The notes under the pieces: generated by a model
Told to the model about the DNA's origin: nothing
Databases searched by the model: none
Seen by the model: the letters and a program-made list of their open reading frames with translations, nothing else
Assembly: GCF_003063315.1 (NCBI RefSeq)
Contig: NZ_NERV01000001.1
Span: 682,001-746,000, forward strand
Source of the DNA: Limnohabitans sp. T6-5
GTDB taxonomy: Bacteria > Pseudomonadota > Gammaproteobacteria > Burkholderiales > Burkholderiaceae_C
Length of the DNA stretch: 64,000 bases
Direction: 5' to 3'
In this document: piece by piece, positions 37,529 through 46,809 of the stretch
Layout: every line of letters starts with the position of its first letter
How positions within the stretch are numbered: position 1 is the stretch's first letter
Position numbers and translations under genes: made by a program

Positions 37529-38011
37529 TTATAAGCGCCGAGCATATTTGGACTGCAAGGTTTTCCTCTTGCTTGGGTAGTCAATCCAGTAAGCGGTGAT
37601 AAGCCTGCGGGCACCATCTGAGTAACGCTTCATCACCACCACATAATCCAAGTCCTTGAGCCAGACGTACGTGCGTATGTCACTCGCGCCCTCTTCAAAA
37701 TCCCAAGCGAGCACGGCCGGATCGGTGTGATTCAGCAGCGTTGGACGCGCCCAAGTCAACCTTTCAGCACGTCGAAAATCTGGCAAACGAATCCCAGAGC
37801 GGGGAGGATCTTCACGCTCCACAAGGTGCCAGAAGATCAGCTCCTTGCCCCTTTCCATTTCCGGGAAGAACCAAACACGGCATCCTTGGTATGTGACGGG
37901 ATTGATAACAAAATCTGTACGAAAAATGGCGTACAAGCGCTCCATCACCTCGTCTGACCAAGGTGACATGACGAACATCGGCGGTAACCAAGCAGGCACG
38001 GACATGCTCAT
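37529..38011 (-). CDS. Small protein resembling BECR-fold (PBECR-type) RNases, possible toxin
   Basis: A protein of 160 residues with no membrane segment. Conserved-looking features are LIFWHLVERE, then RLPDFRRAERLTWARP, DIRTYVWLKDLDYVVVM and the C-terminal RRLITAYWIDYPSKR. The order W-H, R..R, then T-A-Y-x-x-D before a basic end is the pattern I associate with phage-type Barnase/EndoU/colicin E5/RelE-like nucleases (PBECR). That is family-pattern reasoning, not a search result. The start overlaps the DUF3800 stop by four bases, so the two are coupled. It is the last gene of the defence operon. Confidence 0.55.
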   Translation of the reverse strand: MSMSVPAWLPPMFVMSPWSDEVMERLYAIFRTDFVINPVTYQGCRVWFFPEMERGKELIFWHLVEREDPPRSGIRLPDFRRAERLTWARPTLLNHTDPAVLAWDFEEGASDIRTYVWLKDLDYVVVMKRYSDGARRLITAYWIDYPSKRKTLQSKYARRL

Positions 38012-38715
38012 GCGCTCCTTGGTGTGAACAGGAACACATTCAACTTTTGCTCAGCCAGGGATGTGGATGTCAACAAGCTGCGCCCCAGCTTTTTTTCCAA
38101 GTGTTCTATCACCGCCACTTTGGCTGTGTTGGACGACAGCGCCCTGTGACGATACGCCAACGCGCCCGTCAGGAAATCCGTCACCTGCATGATCTCCATC
38201 TCGTGCGAATGCACGTTCTGAACATGGCGAACCATTTCACTGGTGAAGTCATACACGTTGTTGCAAAGCACATCTTTGAGCCGCTTGAGCTTATTTCTGC
38301 CCTGCGTGTCCTTGATGTCAAGGTAGATCGCGTACTGGCTGTCTGGCGACAAGATTTTGCTCAGCAACGAAAATTGCATTTTGTAATAAAACAGATCATG
38401 GTCACCCTGATTGAAGGCGTCGTGATTCAAGGCCTGCTTATTGCGAACAACCAACCCACGGTAATGCAAAGGAGCCTCTGCCAAAAACCAATCCACCAAC
38501 TCAATATAAAACGGCAAACGAGAGGCAGATACTTTTGCCCACTTGAGTTCACCCCTGGCGTTGTAACGCGCTTTGATGTCACGCAACTCGGCACCGATCC
38601 GGCGTGCCTCGTCTTGCGGACACCATGCTGCACCCAAAACCATGATGGGCTGGCCGTCATTTTCAAGATGGCAGCTTTCGTCGCAGTAAACATTGAATAT
38701 AGGTTTTTCGCTCAT
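38008..38715 (-). CDS. DUF3800 protein
   Basis: A protein of 235 residues. NVYCDESCHLENDG at the N-terminus, YAIYLDIKDTQGRNKL in the middle and MQVTDFLTGALAYRH near the end are the three acidic motifs of DUF3800 (D-E-S, D-x-K, D-x-x-x-G), probably an RNase H-like fold. The motif residues are all present, so a nuclease is plausible, but activity is unproven. The family is frequent in defence islands. It starts 18 bases after the RES gene and overlaps the BECR-like gene. Confidence 0.85.
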   Translation of the reverse strand: MSEKPIFNVYCDESCHLENDGQPIMVLGAAWCPQDEARRIGAELRDIKARYNARGELKWAKVSASRLPFYIELVDWFLAEAPLHYRGLVVRNKQALNHDAFNQGDHDLFYYKMQFSLLSKILSPDSQYAIYLDIKDTQGRNKLKRLKDVLCNNVYDFTSEMVRHVQNVHSHEMEIMQVTDFLTGALAYRHRALSSNTAKVAVIEHLEKKLGRSLLTSTSLAEQKLNVFLFTPRSA

Positions 38716-38733
38716 GTTTAGACCACTTTAAAT

Positions 38734-39933
38734 TCAAACCTTAATGACCTCAGCCGATTGAAACTTCACCATTCCAAAACGTTCGAGTGAAGACTTCACC
38801 ATTCCAAAACGTTCGAGTGAAGACTTCACATACCGCTGACCGCGCTCAGGAAAAAGCACAAAGTTTTTTCCCGCTGTTAAAGCACTGGGGTAAATCAGCC
38901 CATCCAAAGGTTTTCCATCAGGAGAAAAGACTTGGGCGAGATATTCGCAAACCAGCTGGGTAGGCACATACTCAATTTCAGGAATGTCGTCTTTGCACAA
39001 AGGCTTAGAGATGTCCTCTAAAAAATGCCACAGAAAGATTGCATAGTCCTGTGTGGGATCACGCCCCTCGAAAATGGACATGCACTTCGGTTGGTGTGTC
39101 AGGTCTAACACCCGAAGTTCTCTGCTGGGCTGCCAACGACTGACAGTCACGGCATCACCCACTACAGCACGCGCTTCGTGAAGCGCCGTTGTTTGATCAA
39201 ACGCCAAGTACAGATAGGGGATGCCCGCAGGGTTCATCCGCCCTCCAGTGGCTTTGGTGTGCGGCGGTGGTCCGGCTTCACCTGCAAGCAAAGGCCAAAC
39301 ACCTTTTCTAACCCTCAAAAACACTGCATTTGCTGAAATGGTTTGCACCATCTGGTTGTGCTCAAACACGTGCCCCAGAAAGCCCAGCATCTCTGCAGGA
39401 CTGATAGGCCGATCGCCGTACTCATCAACGGACTTGTGAACATGAAAATGAAATCGGCTTTGGTGCTTCACTGCGGCGACAAAAGCAGACCAGGACCACC
39501 GATACCGTTGATGTCCGTAGCTCCCAAAAAAATCACCTTCAGGAGCCTCAACCCAACCTACTTCATGCAGTGCACCCGCTACGTCTTCAATCAGCTCGTT
39601 GCACCAATTCACACCTTCGTTACTCAATGTTCCTTCAAGCACATCTTGCGTCGACAAGTACTCAATTGGAAAGTCCTTGCTGTAAGGCACTCCGGCATTA
39701 GCTTCGTCATTGAATCCGTAGTGAATGCCAGTCTTTACTGCATCCAAAATACAACTGACCTCAGCTGTTGACACGCCAGTGTTATCGCAGTAGTCACAGC
39801 CCGTGTGGTGTGCTGACGCTTCTACCAAACTGGCCAGATAAACATCATCTACGCAGTCAACACATACGTGCCTGTCCAATCCATCCCACCCACGATCTTG
39901 CGCTTCCATCCATGCTTGTTTTGCTCTTCCCAT
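38734..39933 (-). CDS. RES-domain protein with HEPN/RES N-terminal zinc-ribbon-like domain
   Basis: A protein of 399 residues. The N-terminal part has C24-x2-C27 and C46-x2-C49, matching the HEPN/RES N-terminal domain. The RES domain follows from about residue 200, with R232 in GGRMNPAGIPYLYLA, E253 in ALHEAR and S350 in IYPSALTAGKN, the Arg-Glu-Ser set that names the family. RES proteins of toxin-antitoxin systems are NAD+ phosphorylases, so this gene may deplete NAD. It lies 3 bases after the methylase gene with no separate antitoxin. The C-terminus carries an exact 10-residue tandem duplication (VKSSLERFGM twice). Confidence 0.88.
   Translation of the reverse strand: MGRAKQAWMEAQDRGWDGLDRHVCVDCVDDVYLASLVEASAHHTGCDYCDNTGVSTAEVSCILDAVKTGIHYGFNDEANAGVPYSKDFPIEYLSTQDVLEGTLSNEGVNWCNELIEDVAGALHEVGWVEAPEGDFFGSYGHQRYRWSWSAFVAAVKHQSRFHFHVHKSVDEYGDRPISPAEMLGFLGHVFEHNQMVQTISANAVFLRVRKGVWPLLAGEAGPPPHTKATGGRMNPAGIPYLYLAFDQTTALHEARAVVGDAVTVSRWQPSRELRVLDLTHQPKCMSIFEGRDPTQDYAIFLWHFLEDISKPLCKDDIPEIEYVPTQLVCEYLAQVFSPDGKPLDGLIYPSALTAGKNFVLFPERGQRYVKSSLERFGMVKSSLERFGMVKFQSAEVIKV
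38764..38829. repeat. Exact 30-bp tandem duplication inside the RES gene
   Basis: The 30-base unit at 38764-38793 is repeated without change at 38794-38823, with six more bases of a third copy. It is in frame and doubles ten residues just before the C-terminus. Lack of divergence suggests a recent slippage event. Confidence 0.95.
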
Positions 39934-39936
39934 GCT

Positions 39937-42900
39937 TCACTCCAAAGCATCCCAAGCCGCAAGCACCAAGCGCTGCGTCCGGTATTCGCCAAACTCGCGG
40001 AGTTCGCCGTTTTTGAGGACGCGGAATGTTTCGCTGGGGTAGTCGTCGCCCATGACGTCGGCGGGGTCGAGGATGTAGCGCAGTTCGTCGCGGGAGAGGC
40101 CGTAAAGTCGAGCATAGTAGGCATCGAGCTCGGCGCGAAGTTGGGCACGTCGTTCCGAGTTGAAGGGGAATGGCTGGCCACTATGGCCAAGGTCTTGCGC
40201 CCAAGCGGCCAGATCGTGGGCGGTGAAGGTGAGCTCCAGCACGCGGGGGACGATGTAGGCGAGGTCAGTTAAAGAATAGTTTTCAGGCGGCAATATAGGA
40301 AATTGTCGGAAAACATAATCTGAAAGATTGGTTCCGCCCAGCTTCTGACGAGCAATAAAATCCAAAGTTATTGAATTAAGATTTGCAAGTAGGGCAGCTT
40401 GATGTCTAGGCGCTTTGTTACTAATGCACAACCGAACGGAGTAATTTGTTGCACATCTCTTCAGTACAGATGCAATTATTGTTCTCTCATTAGTAGCATT
40501 TGTGATGTTTCGATAAGCAATCAGCCATTGAAATTTTGCGTTTCTTTCAATTAACCTACGCTCAGTCTCTGAAACCTCCATTACGTAAGAAGTATTTATA
40601 GAAAAATAAGGATCAGACTTAAACTCATCTTGTACAGTAATATCATTCCCCGATGAATCAATTGATGAATATCTATGATCATATTGATGAAAATATTTAG
40701 CCTCAATCATTGGGTAAGAATTAGTTCGCTCTGACTTCTCAGCAAGTAATTGATCTGCTGATTTCCCCATATCAAAAATTCGACTTAAATTTTCATTCCA
40801 AGGATCAGCAATCTGGAACTGATGGAAACAACCCGCTTTTTTATAGATTTTTTCAGTTAGTTTTGCATCCATCTGCGACCTAAACACAGGACACGTAAGA
40901 GTATTTGGATTAATGAGCTGAAACTCTTGCGGTGTAAGGCTGAAGCGGCGACGCTGGTCGGTGAGCTGGCTTGGATGGCTGGCAAAAAAAACAAACTCAG
41001 ATACAGAAGCTTGACCGAGCGTGACCAAACTGAACTTGAAGCTGCGGTGCACTGACTCAAATAAAGCTTGTTTGTTTTCAATGTCATACAAGCTAATTAA
41101 TTGCCCCGACTGTGAGATATGGCCAAAAAATTGCTTCGTGCTATCGTCGGTGGCAATGCCAGTTGGCACGATAAACCCCGCCCGCCCTGTTGGGGATTTG
41201 ATTTGAAGAATGGTTTCAGCAAATAACGCGTAGGTGTTGACGTCGCCCACACCGGTGAGCGGGTAGCGACCGCCCTCGCCCCCTATGCCTGTGGTGCTGC
41301 CGCTCACATGCATGAACACGCTTGCGGCCTCAGCCGAGCGGCGAGCGGTGATGAACTCAGCGTAAAGGCGCTTTTCGGAGTCGGCCAGCATGCTACTGGC
41401 GGGGTTGGCTACATCGAACAAACCGCGTGGCTCCGCGTGTGCACCTAGGTGCTCGGCCAAGGTGCCTTCACTCAGCCATTGGATACGCTGTGCACGCTCG
41501 GCCTTGTTTTTAGCAGCGGCCACTGCGGGGTGGCGGGTGGCAAAGAACTCTTCCTCTTGCAGCTTGATGCGTTCCCATGGCGGGTTACCCAGCACGCAGT
41601 CAAAACCACCACAACCGAACACTTGAGGAAAAGCCAGAGACCAATGAAGTACGCGCGCCTCAAGGCAAGCAACTTGGGCTGCTACCAATGCGCATTTTTG
41701 GTCCTCGGGCAATTCATCACCCGACAAGGTAAGGTAAAGCGTGCCACTGGTGGGGATACTTTCCGCCCCCAGACGCTTGGGTAACAGATAGGCACCAACC
41801 AAAAGATCGGCAGCATGGGCTAGTCGATTGGTTTTGGCTTGCTCCAAAAACACACGGTAGGCCGATTCCTTAGCAGCGATCTCTTGGGTATTTTTTTCTG
41901 GCAGTGCCTCTAGTGCTTGCAGAGGCTTGAGGCCACTATCGAAAGCATTAACCACATCCAACTGACCAAAGGCATTGGATTTGCGTTTTTTTTCTAGGTC
42001 TTTCAATTCACCTACATTGATCTTTGCAAGCAGTTTGCAAACTTCCTTGTCGTCACCAGAAAGTGGCTTGAATGCATCTTTCGCAATGCCGAATTCCAAC
42101 GCCTTAAGGTCAGTCAACCCGAGCAACGCATCACCCACTTGCAGGTGGTGGTCCAAAAAGCTCAGCGGCCTGCCCTCTTCAAAGCCTTCCAGCCACAGCG
42201 CGGTGCGAGCCAGTTCAATGGCCATGGGGTTGCGGTCCACGCCATAAATGCAACGGGCAATGACTTCGCGCAGCGCATGGCGATAGGCGGCGGGGGTGAC
42301 CACGCCGTCGTCTGACCGCAGCGCGGCCAGGCGCTCGGCCAGCTTGCGGGCGGCGGCCAGCAAAAAGTGGCCGCTGCCGCAGGCCGGGTCGCACACCTTG
42401 ATGCTGAGCAATGCGTCCACAGGGTTGTCAGGTTGGGCGGCGATGCGCTGGTCAATGACGGGCACCAGTGCGGACTGGATGAGTTCTTGCACCAGGCTGT
42501 CGGGGGTGTAGTAGCTGCCGGTCAGTTTGCGTTCGTTACCGGCGGTGCTGCCCTCGCTGGTCAGGCCCACAAAGCCAAATGTGCGGGCGGGCAGGTCCAC
42601 CTCGGGCACGAGTTCGAGCAAGCTTTCGTAAACGCTGCCCAACTCCTCCACGCCCATGTTGCGGTAGTCGATGGGGGCCAAGCTGCCCCCCGCTTGCGCG
42701 GCCCAGCGCATGCTTTGCATGGTGGCCAGCAGGTGAGCGTTGCTCAGTTCGGCCACATCCAGCGCGGGGCATTGGCTGGTGTTGAACAAGCCGCCCAAGG
42801 CGGACAGGCCCAAGCGGGGCTCGCCGTGGTTGAGGCCTTTGAACACGATGCGCATGCTTTGCCACAAGTCGTCAAAGCGGTTGCGGGCGCGACGGCGCAG

Positions 42901-43956
42901 GGCCATGTCGCGCAGGCGGGCCAAGGCATAGCCTTGGGTGTATGCCGCGTTGGTTTGGCCATTGGCGTCTTTGAGCAAGCCGCGCTCTTCGATGCTGAAG
43001 ACAAAGATGAGGCGGTAAATGAGGCGCAGCAGCTGGGCGAAGTAGGCTTCTTTGGTCAGCTCACCGTTTTGCAGGGCCAGGCGCAGGGCTTCGTTGGCTT
43101 GATGCTGTAAAAATCCGTTGCCAAAAGTGAGCAACGCTTGCGTGACGCCCATGCGCAAGCCGTTGCGCACGCGGGTGCCCTCTTCTTGACCGGCTTCTCG
43201 CCATGCTTCCCACACCACGGGTGCGTGGGCTTGGCTGTCGCTGGTGGCTTGCAGGCCTGCGCGGCTGGCGTGGAGCAAGCGCCAGGCGTAGGCAAATTCG
43301 GCATAGCGCTGGCCGCTGAGCAGGTCGGCCATGTCGATGTCGAGGTAGCTGGGGCGGGTGAGCGTGGCGGCGTCGCGCAACAGGCGGATGGTTTTGCCGT
43401 TGGTGACCAAGCCCCATTGGTGGTCAGGGCTGGCGTTGAGCAGTTCTTGCATCAACTGGAAAGGGGACTTTTTGCGGGTGCCACTGGCCGAGCCGTCGGC
43501 ATGGCGCACGCCGTAACGCGGGTCGGCTTCGTCCAGGCCCAAGCTGTGCGGGGCAATGACGATGGGTAGCTGTGCGCCCAAGCCGTTGCTGGCGATGTGG
43601 GTGACGGTGTAATGCCGGTCGCCCACGGTAATGCCAGTGCTGGCCCCCACGGCGGGGTAGCCCAAGGCGTCGCGCAGCAGCTCGGTCACAAAGGTGGCGG
43701 TGGCGTGCGCGGCGTCCAGGTCGGCGCGTTCCATTTGCTTTTCAAAATGCTTCCACTGGGCGGATGCGATTTGAAAGGCGCGGCTGTATTCGTCTTTTTG
43801 CTTCAGGCCCTTGGGGATGCCGTAGTCGGCATCGGCTTGCAGGCGGGCAGTGCCCAGGGCGGCTTTTTCGAGGACGTCGGGCAAGAACAAGCCGCCTTCC
43901 AGGCGAAGGGTGGGCAGGTTCAGGGTGGCGAGCTTGTGGCAGGTGATGCGTTTCAT
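39937..43956 (-). CDS. Large adenine-specific DNA methylase (Eco57I / DISARM DrmMI-like)
   Basis: A protein of 1339 residues. SAM motif I is CDPACGSGHFLLAA near residue 521, GVDRNPMAIELARTALWL follows, and the catalytic motif IV is NPPW near residue 789, so it makes N6-methyladenine. The N-terminal 500 residues include WGLVTNGKTIRLLRD, as in type IIG-like enzymes, without a clear nuclease motif. The part from about residue 1015 to 1230 (40265-40910) should be the target-recognition region and is markedly AT-rich compared with its flanks. It follows the SNF2 helicase after 18 bases. Class 1 DISARM pairs such a methylase with DrmD; BREX PglX is another possibility but no other BREX gene is here. 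Confidence 0.85.
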   Translation of the reverse strand: MKRITCHKLATLNLPTLRLEGGLFLPDVLEKAALGTARLQADADYGIPKGLKQKDEYSRAFQIASAQWKHFEKQMERADLDAAHATATFVTELLRDALGYPAVGASTGITVGDRHYTVTHIASNGLGAQLPIVIAPHSLGLDEADPRYGVRHADGSASGTRKKSPFQLMQELLNASPDHQWGLVTNGKTIRLLRDAATLTRPSYLDIDMADLLSGQRYAEFAYAWRLLHASRAGLQATSDSQAHAPVVWEAWREAGQEEGTRVRNGLRMGVTQALLTFGNGFLQHQANEALRLALQNGELTKEAYFAQLLRLIYRLIFVFSIEERGLLKDANGQTNAAYTQGYALARLRDMALRRRARNRFDDLWQSMRIVFKGLNHGEPRLGLSALGGLFNTSQCPALDVAELSNAHLLATMQSMRWAAQAGGSLAPIDYRNMGVEELGSVYESLLELVPEVDLPARTFGFVGLTSEGSTAGNERKLTGSYYTPDSLVQELIQSALVPVIDQRIAAQPDNPVDALLSIKVCDPACGSGHFLLAAARKLAERLAALRSDDGVVTPAAYRHALREVIARCIYGVDRNPMAIELARTALWLEGFEEGRPLSFLDHHLQVGDALLGLTDLKALEFGIAKDAFKPLSGDDKEVCKLLAKINVGELKDLEKKRKSNAFGQLDVVNAFDSGLKPLQALEALPEKNTQEIAAKESAYRVFLEQAKTNRLAHAADLLVGAYLLPKRLGAESIPTSGTLYLTLSGDELPEDQKCALVAAQVACLEARVLHWSLAFPQVFGCGGFDCVLGNPPWERIKLQEEEFFATRHPAVAAAKNKAERAQRIQWLSEGTLAEHLGAHAEPRGLFDVANPASSMLADSEKRLYAEFITARRSAEAASVFMHVSGSTTGIGGEGGRYPLTGVGDVNTYALFAETILQIKSPTGRAGFIVPTGIATDDSTKQFFGHISQSGQLISLYDIENKQALFESVHRSFKFSLVTLGQASVSEFVFFASHPSQLTDQRRRFSLTPQEFQLINPNTLTCPVFRSQMDAKLTEKIYKKAGCFHQFQIADPWNENLSRIFDMGKSADQLLAEKSERTNSYPMIEAKYFHQYDHRYSSIDSSGNDITVQDEFKSDPYFSINTSYVMEVSETERRLIERNAKFQWLIAYRNITNATNERTIIASVLKRCATNYSVRLCISNKAPRHQAALLANLNSITLDFIARQKLGGTNLSDYVFRQFPILPPENYSLTDLAYIVPRVLELTFTAHDLAAWAQDLGHSGQPFPFNSERRAQLRAELDAYYARLYGLSRDELRYILDPADVMGDDYPSETFRVLKNGELREFGEYRTQRLVLAAWDALE

Positions 43957-43974
43957 GTTCTTGTTCTTTTCAGA

Positions 43975-46809
43975 TCACAGCAATTCGGGCAGCAACACAT
44001 AGACGCCGATCACATCCACCGGCAAGCAGGGGGTGACACTGTATTGGCCCACGTCGCGGGCGGCTTCGCGCACGCGGCGGTGGTCTTCCAAAAGTGCTTG
44101 GGCGCGTTCTTTGGCCAGTTGACCCAAGTAGTCTTGGTTGGCTTGTGCAAAGTCCAGCGATTGCTGGATCTCGCGAGTGATCAGCTCACGCGGCAAGTTG
44201 CTGGTGGGTGTGCTTTGCAGCAACTGAGACACGCCCTCATCGCTGAGCCAAACCGGGTTGGTGCGGCCCTGCACGGCAACCGCCACAGTTTCTTCGGCCA
44301 TCATTTGGTAGGGCTCTTTGCGGCGGACATAACTGAGCTGGTGGCGCAAACGCAGCAAGTACACCGTGGTGACCACCTGCACTGCATCGGTCTCGGTGGC
44401 AGCGCAACGGGCGGTGATGCTGGTTTCGCCCTGCAAGGCGGTTTCGATCAGGTGATCGGCCAGCACGGTCACCAGCGGGTGGCTGCGGTGCAGTTCGGCA
44501 AAGTCGATCATCAAGCCTTTGGTATCGCCCTCTTTGACCAAGCCTTCGTCATCCAGGCGTTGACGCAGGGACTCAGGCAAGTGAACGGTGGGCAACTTGA
44601 AGGACTGGCGGCGGGCTTTTTCGAGTGGGGCGTTCAGGCGAGCGCAAGCGCTTTGCACAAAGCGCTGCACATCGTCTTGGGTGCCCAGGGCTTGCTGCTG
44701 CTTTTGCCATTCGGGCATGACTTCGTCGGGCCGAATGGCACGCTGGGCAAACACGGTGCGGTTGGCTTTGGCTTTTTCGAGTGCGTCGGTCCACTGCGCT
44801 TGCAGTGGAGCCAGAAGTTCTTCGGCTTCTTCAAAACCCAAACCCATTTGGCGGCTTTCAGCGCTGACACGCTTCATGAGTGCAGCCTTGACCATGGCCT
44901 GATTGATGCGGGTTTTATCTTCGGGCATGGGCACAAGCACGCCAAGCTCTTTCTGGATGGCTTCGCCTTTGCGCAAGATGACGTTAAGCACAAAGCCATC
45001 GACCGGGTTGTCTTGGCCGTAGAGCATGGTGCATCGCACTTCGGGGGCCTGCTGGCCAAAGCGGTCTACCCTGCCCTCGCGCTGTTCGTGCCGCGTCGGA
45101 TTCCAGGCCAGGTCGTAATGCACCACGGCGGTGAACAGGTGCTGCAAGTTGATGCCTTCGGACAAACAGTCGGTGGCCACCAAAATGCGCGTGTCGCCGT
45201 CTTCCATGTTCTCCACCCGATCACGGCGCTCTTCGGGGCTGAGCTCACCAGTCACGGACAACACAGTGGCTTGTTTGAAGTGTTTGCGCAGTTCGTCGGC
45301 CACGTAATGGGCCGTGGCCACGTAGCGGCAGAACACCACGGGGTGGAAGCCTTCTTTCACCAAACCATCGAGGTGGGCAATCAGGTTGGCGAGTTTGGGG
45401 TCGCCCGACTTGCCGCTCAGGCGCTTGGCGTCTTCAATCAGGGCATGCAGACGCTGGGCATCTTGCAGTTGCGGGCTGAGCTGACCAGCGGGCTCCAGAT
45501 CGGTGCCGGCCATGTCGTCGGCTTCGCCGTCGTGCAGGCGGTCGTCTTCCAGCAGGTCTTCACCATCGGCTTCCAGCGCGGTGCCGGTTTTGCCTTCAAG
45601 TCGGGTGGTCAGCGCTTTCACGGCAGCGGCTGGAGAAGAAGCCACGCACCGCAGCAGAGCCAAGGTGGCGTACCAAATCAGGCGGGCTTGGCCGGTCTGC
45701 TGCCCCTCCACCGATTCGGCCATTTCGCGGCAGTAGGTTTGCACGTTGTCAAAGAAGGCACCCCAGTCGCCCGTGAGCTTGTAGGTTTGCTCGGTCTTCA
45801 TGCGGCGGGCAAAGCCACGCAGGTCTTGGGTTTGGGCTTGCCATTCCACAATGTCTTTGCGGCGGCGCTGCACAAAGTGTCGCGCCAACAATTGGCGCAA
45901 GGGGTCTTGTGCCGAGGTGCGGTTTTGCAGCTGCGCAAAGTCGGGGTTGAGCAAAGACAACAGGTTGTAAAACGCAGTTTCGTCACCCGAGTGGGGCGTG
46001 GCCGTGAGCAAGAGCAAGTGGCGGGCATCGTCTTTGGCCAAGCGCTGCAACAATTCAAACCGCAGTTGCTTGCCTGCGCCGCTGCTGGCACAGGTGTGGG
46101 CCTCGTCAACGATGATGCATGCGGGCGCGATGGACAAAAAGTGTTCGCGGTGGCGTTCACTCTTGATGTAGTCCAGGCTGACGACAACGATGGGGTAGTG
46201 GTCAAACAGGCTGACGCCGTGTGGCAACTCGCGCTCCACGCGGCTGGCACTGGCCGATGTGAGGGCCACGGCTTGCAGGTTGAAGCGGCTGAGCAGTTCG
46301 CTTTGCCATTGCTCCACCAAGTGCGGGGGGCACAAAACGGCAAAGCGGGTGATTTCGCCACGGTCCATCAGCTCGCGCACGATGAGGCCTGCCTCAACCG
46401 TTTTACCGATACCGACGTCGTCAGCAATCAACAGACGCACGGTGTTCAGGCGCAGGGCCATGAGCAAGGGCACCAGCTGATAAGCACGAGGCTCCACCGC
46501 GATGTTGCCGAACGAGCGGAAGGGACCACCACCGGCACGCAACTTGAGTCGCAGGGCGTCGCGCATGAGCAGCGCGGCCGCGTGGTTGCCTGGTTGGGTG
46601 GCGTCGGGCCAAGGAAAAGTGGCGGGTTCGACAGGGGTGAACTCTAGCTCTGGAATCAGGGCGATGGTGTCTTCGTCAGAGCCGCCCAAGGGGCGCAAGC
46701 GCAGCAGGCTGGTGGCTTCGTCAAACGATGAGTCGGCCTGAACGACCCATTCGCGCCCACGGGCGCGAACGAGGTTGCCGGGTTGGAAGTGTGCGGTGGC
46801 TGTGGTCAT
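43975..46809 (-). CDS. SNF2-type helicase, DISARM DrmD-like
   Basis: A protein of 944 residues with a complete two-lobed SNF2 ATPase. Walker A is ADDVGIGKT at residues 129-137, DEAH is at 235-238, motif III is TATPHSGDE, and the second lobe has ATDCLSEGINLQ and NPTRHEQREGRVDRFGQ. The C-terminal third is helical. RapA-like SNF2 proteins next to a large adenine methylase are the class 1 DISARM signature (DrmD), which is why that name is suggested. The ATG at 46809 overlaps the upstream helicase stop by four bases; an upstream in-frame ATG at 46869 lies inside that gene. Confidence 0.85.
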   Translation of the reverse strand: MTTATAHFQPGNLVRARGREWVVQADSSFDEATSLLRLRPLGGSDEDTIALIPELEFTPVEPATFPWPDATQPGNHAAALLMRDALRLKLRAGGGPFRSFGNIAVEPRAYQLVPLLMALRLNTVRLLIADDVGIGKTVEAGLIVRELMDRGEITRFAVLCPPHLVEQWQSELLSRFNLQAVALTSASASRVERELPHGVSLFDHYPIVVVSLDYIKSERHREHFLSIAPACIIVDEAHTCASSGAGKQLRFELLQRLAKDDARHLLLLTATPHSGDETAFYNLLSLLNPDFAQLQNRTSAQDPLRQLLARHFVQRRRKDIVEWQAQTQDLRGFARRMKTEQTYKLTGDWGAFFDNVQTYCREMAESVEGQQTGQARLIWYATLALLRCVASSPAAAVKALTTRLEGKTGTALEADGEDLLEDDRLHDGEADDMAGTDLEPAGQLSPQLQDAQRLHALIEDAKRLSGKSGDPKLANLIAHLDGLVKEGFHPVVFCRYVATAHYVADELRKHFKQATVLSVTGELSPEERRDRVENMEDGDTRILVATDCLSEGINLQHLFTAVVHYDLAWNPTRHEQREGRVDRFGQQAPEVRCTMLYGQDNPVDGFVLNVILRKGEAIQKELGVLVPMPEDKTRINQAMVKAALMKRVSAESRQMGLGFEEAEELLAPLQAQWTDALEKAKANRTVFAQRAIRPDEVMPEWQKQQQALGTQDDVQRFVQSACARLNAPLEKARRQSFKLPTVHLPESLRQRLDDEGLVKEGDTKGLMIDFAELHRSHPLVTVLADHLIETALQGETSITARCAATETDAVQVVTTVYLLRLRHQLSYVRRKEPYQMMAEETVAVAVQGRTNPVWLSDEGVSQLLQSTPTSNLPRELITREIQQSLDFAQANQDYLGQLAKERAQALLEDHRRVREAARDVGQYSVTPCLPVDVIGVYVLLPELL

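Noticed and set aside
43597..46647. A 1016-codon plus-strand frame opposite the SNF2 helicase
   Set aside because: It is the mirror of a clear helicase gene, rich in Gly/Gln/His/Val, with no recognised motif or ribosome site.
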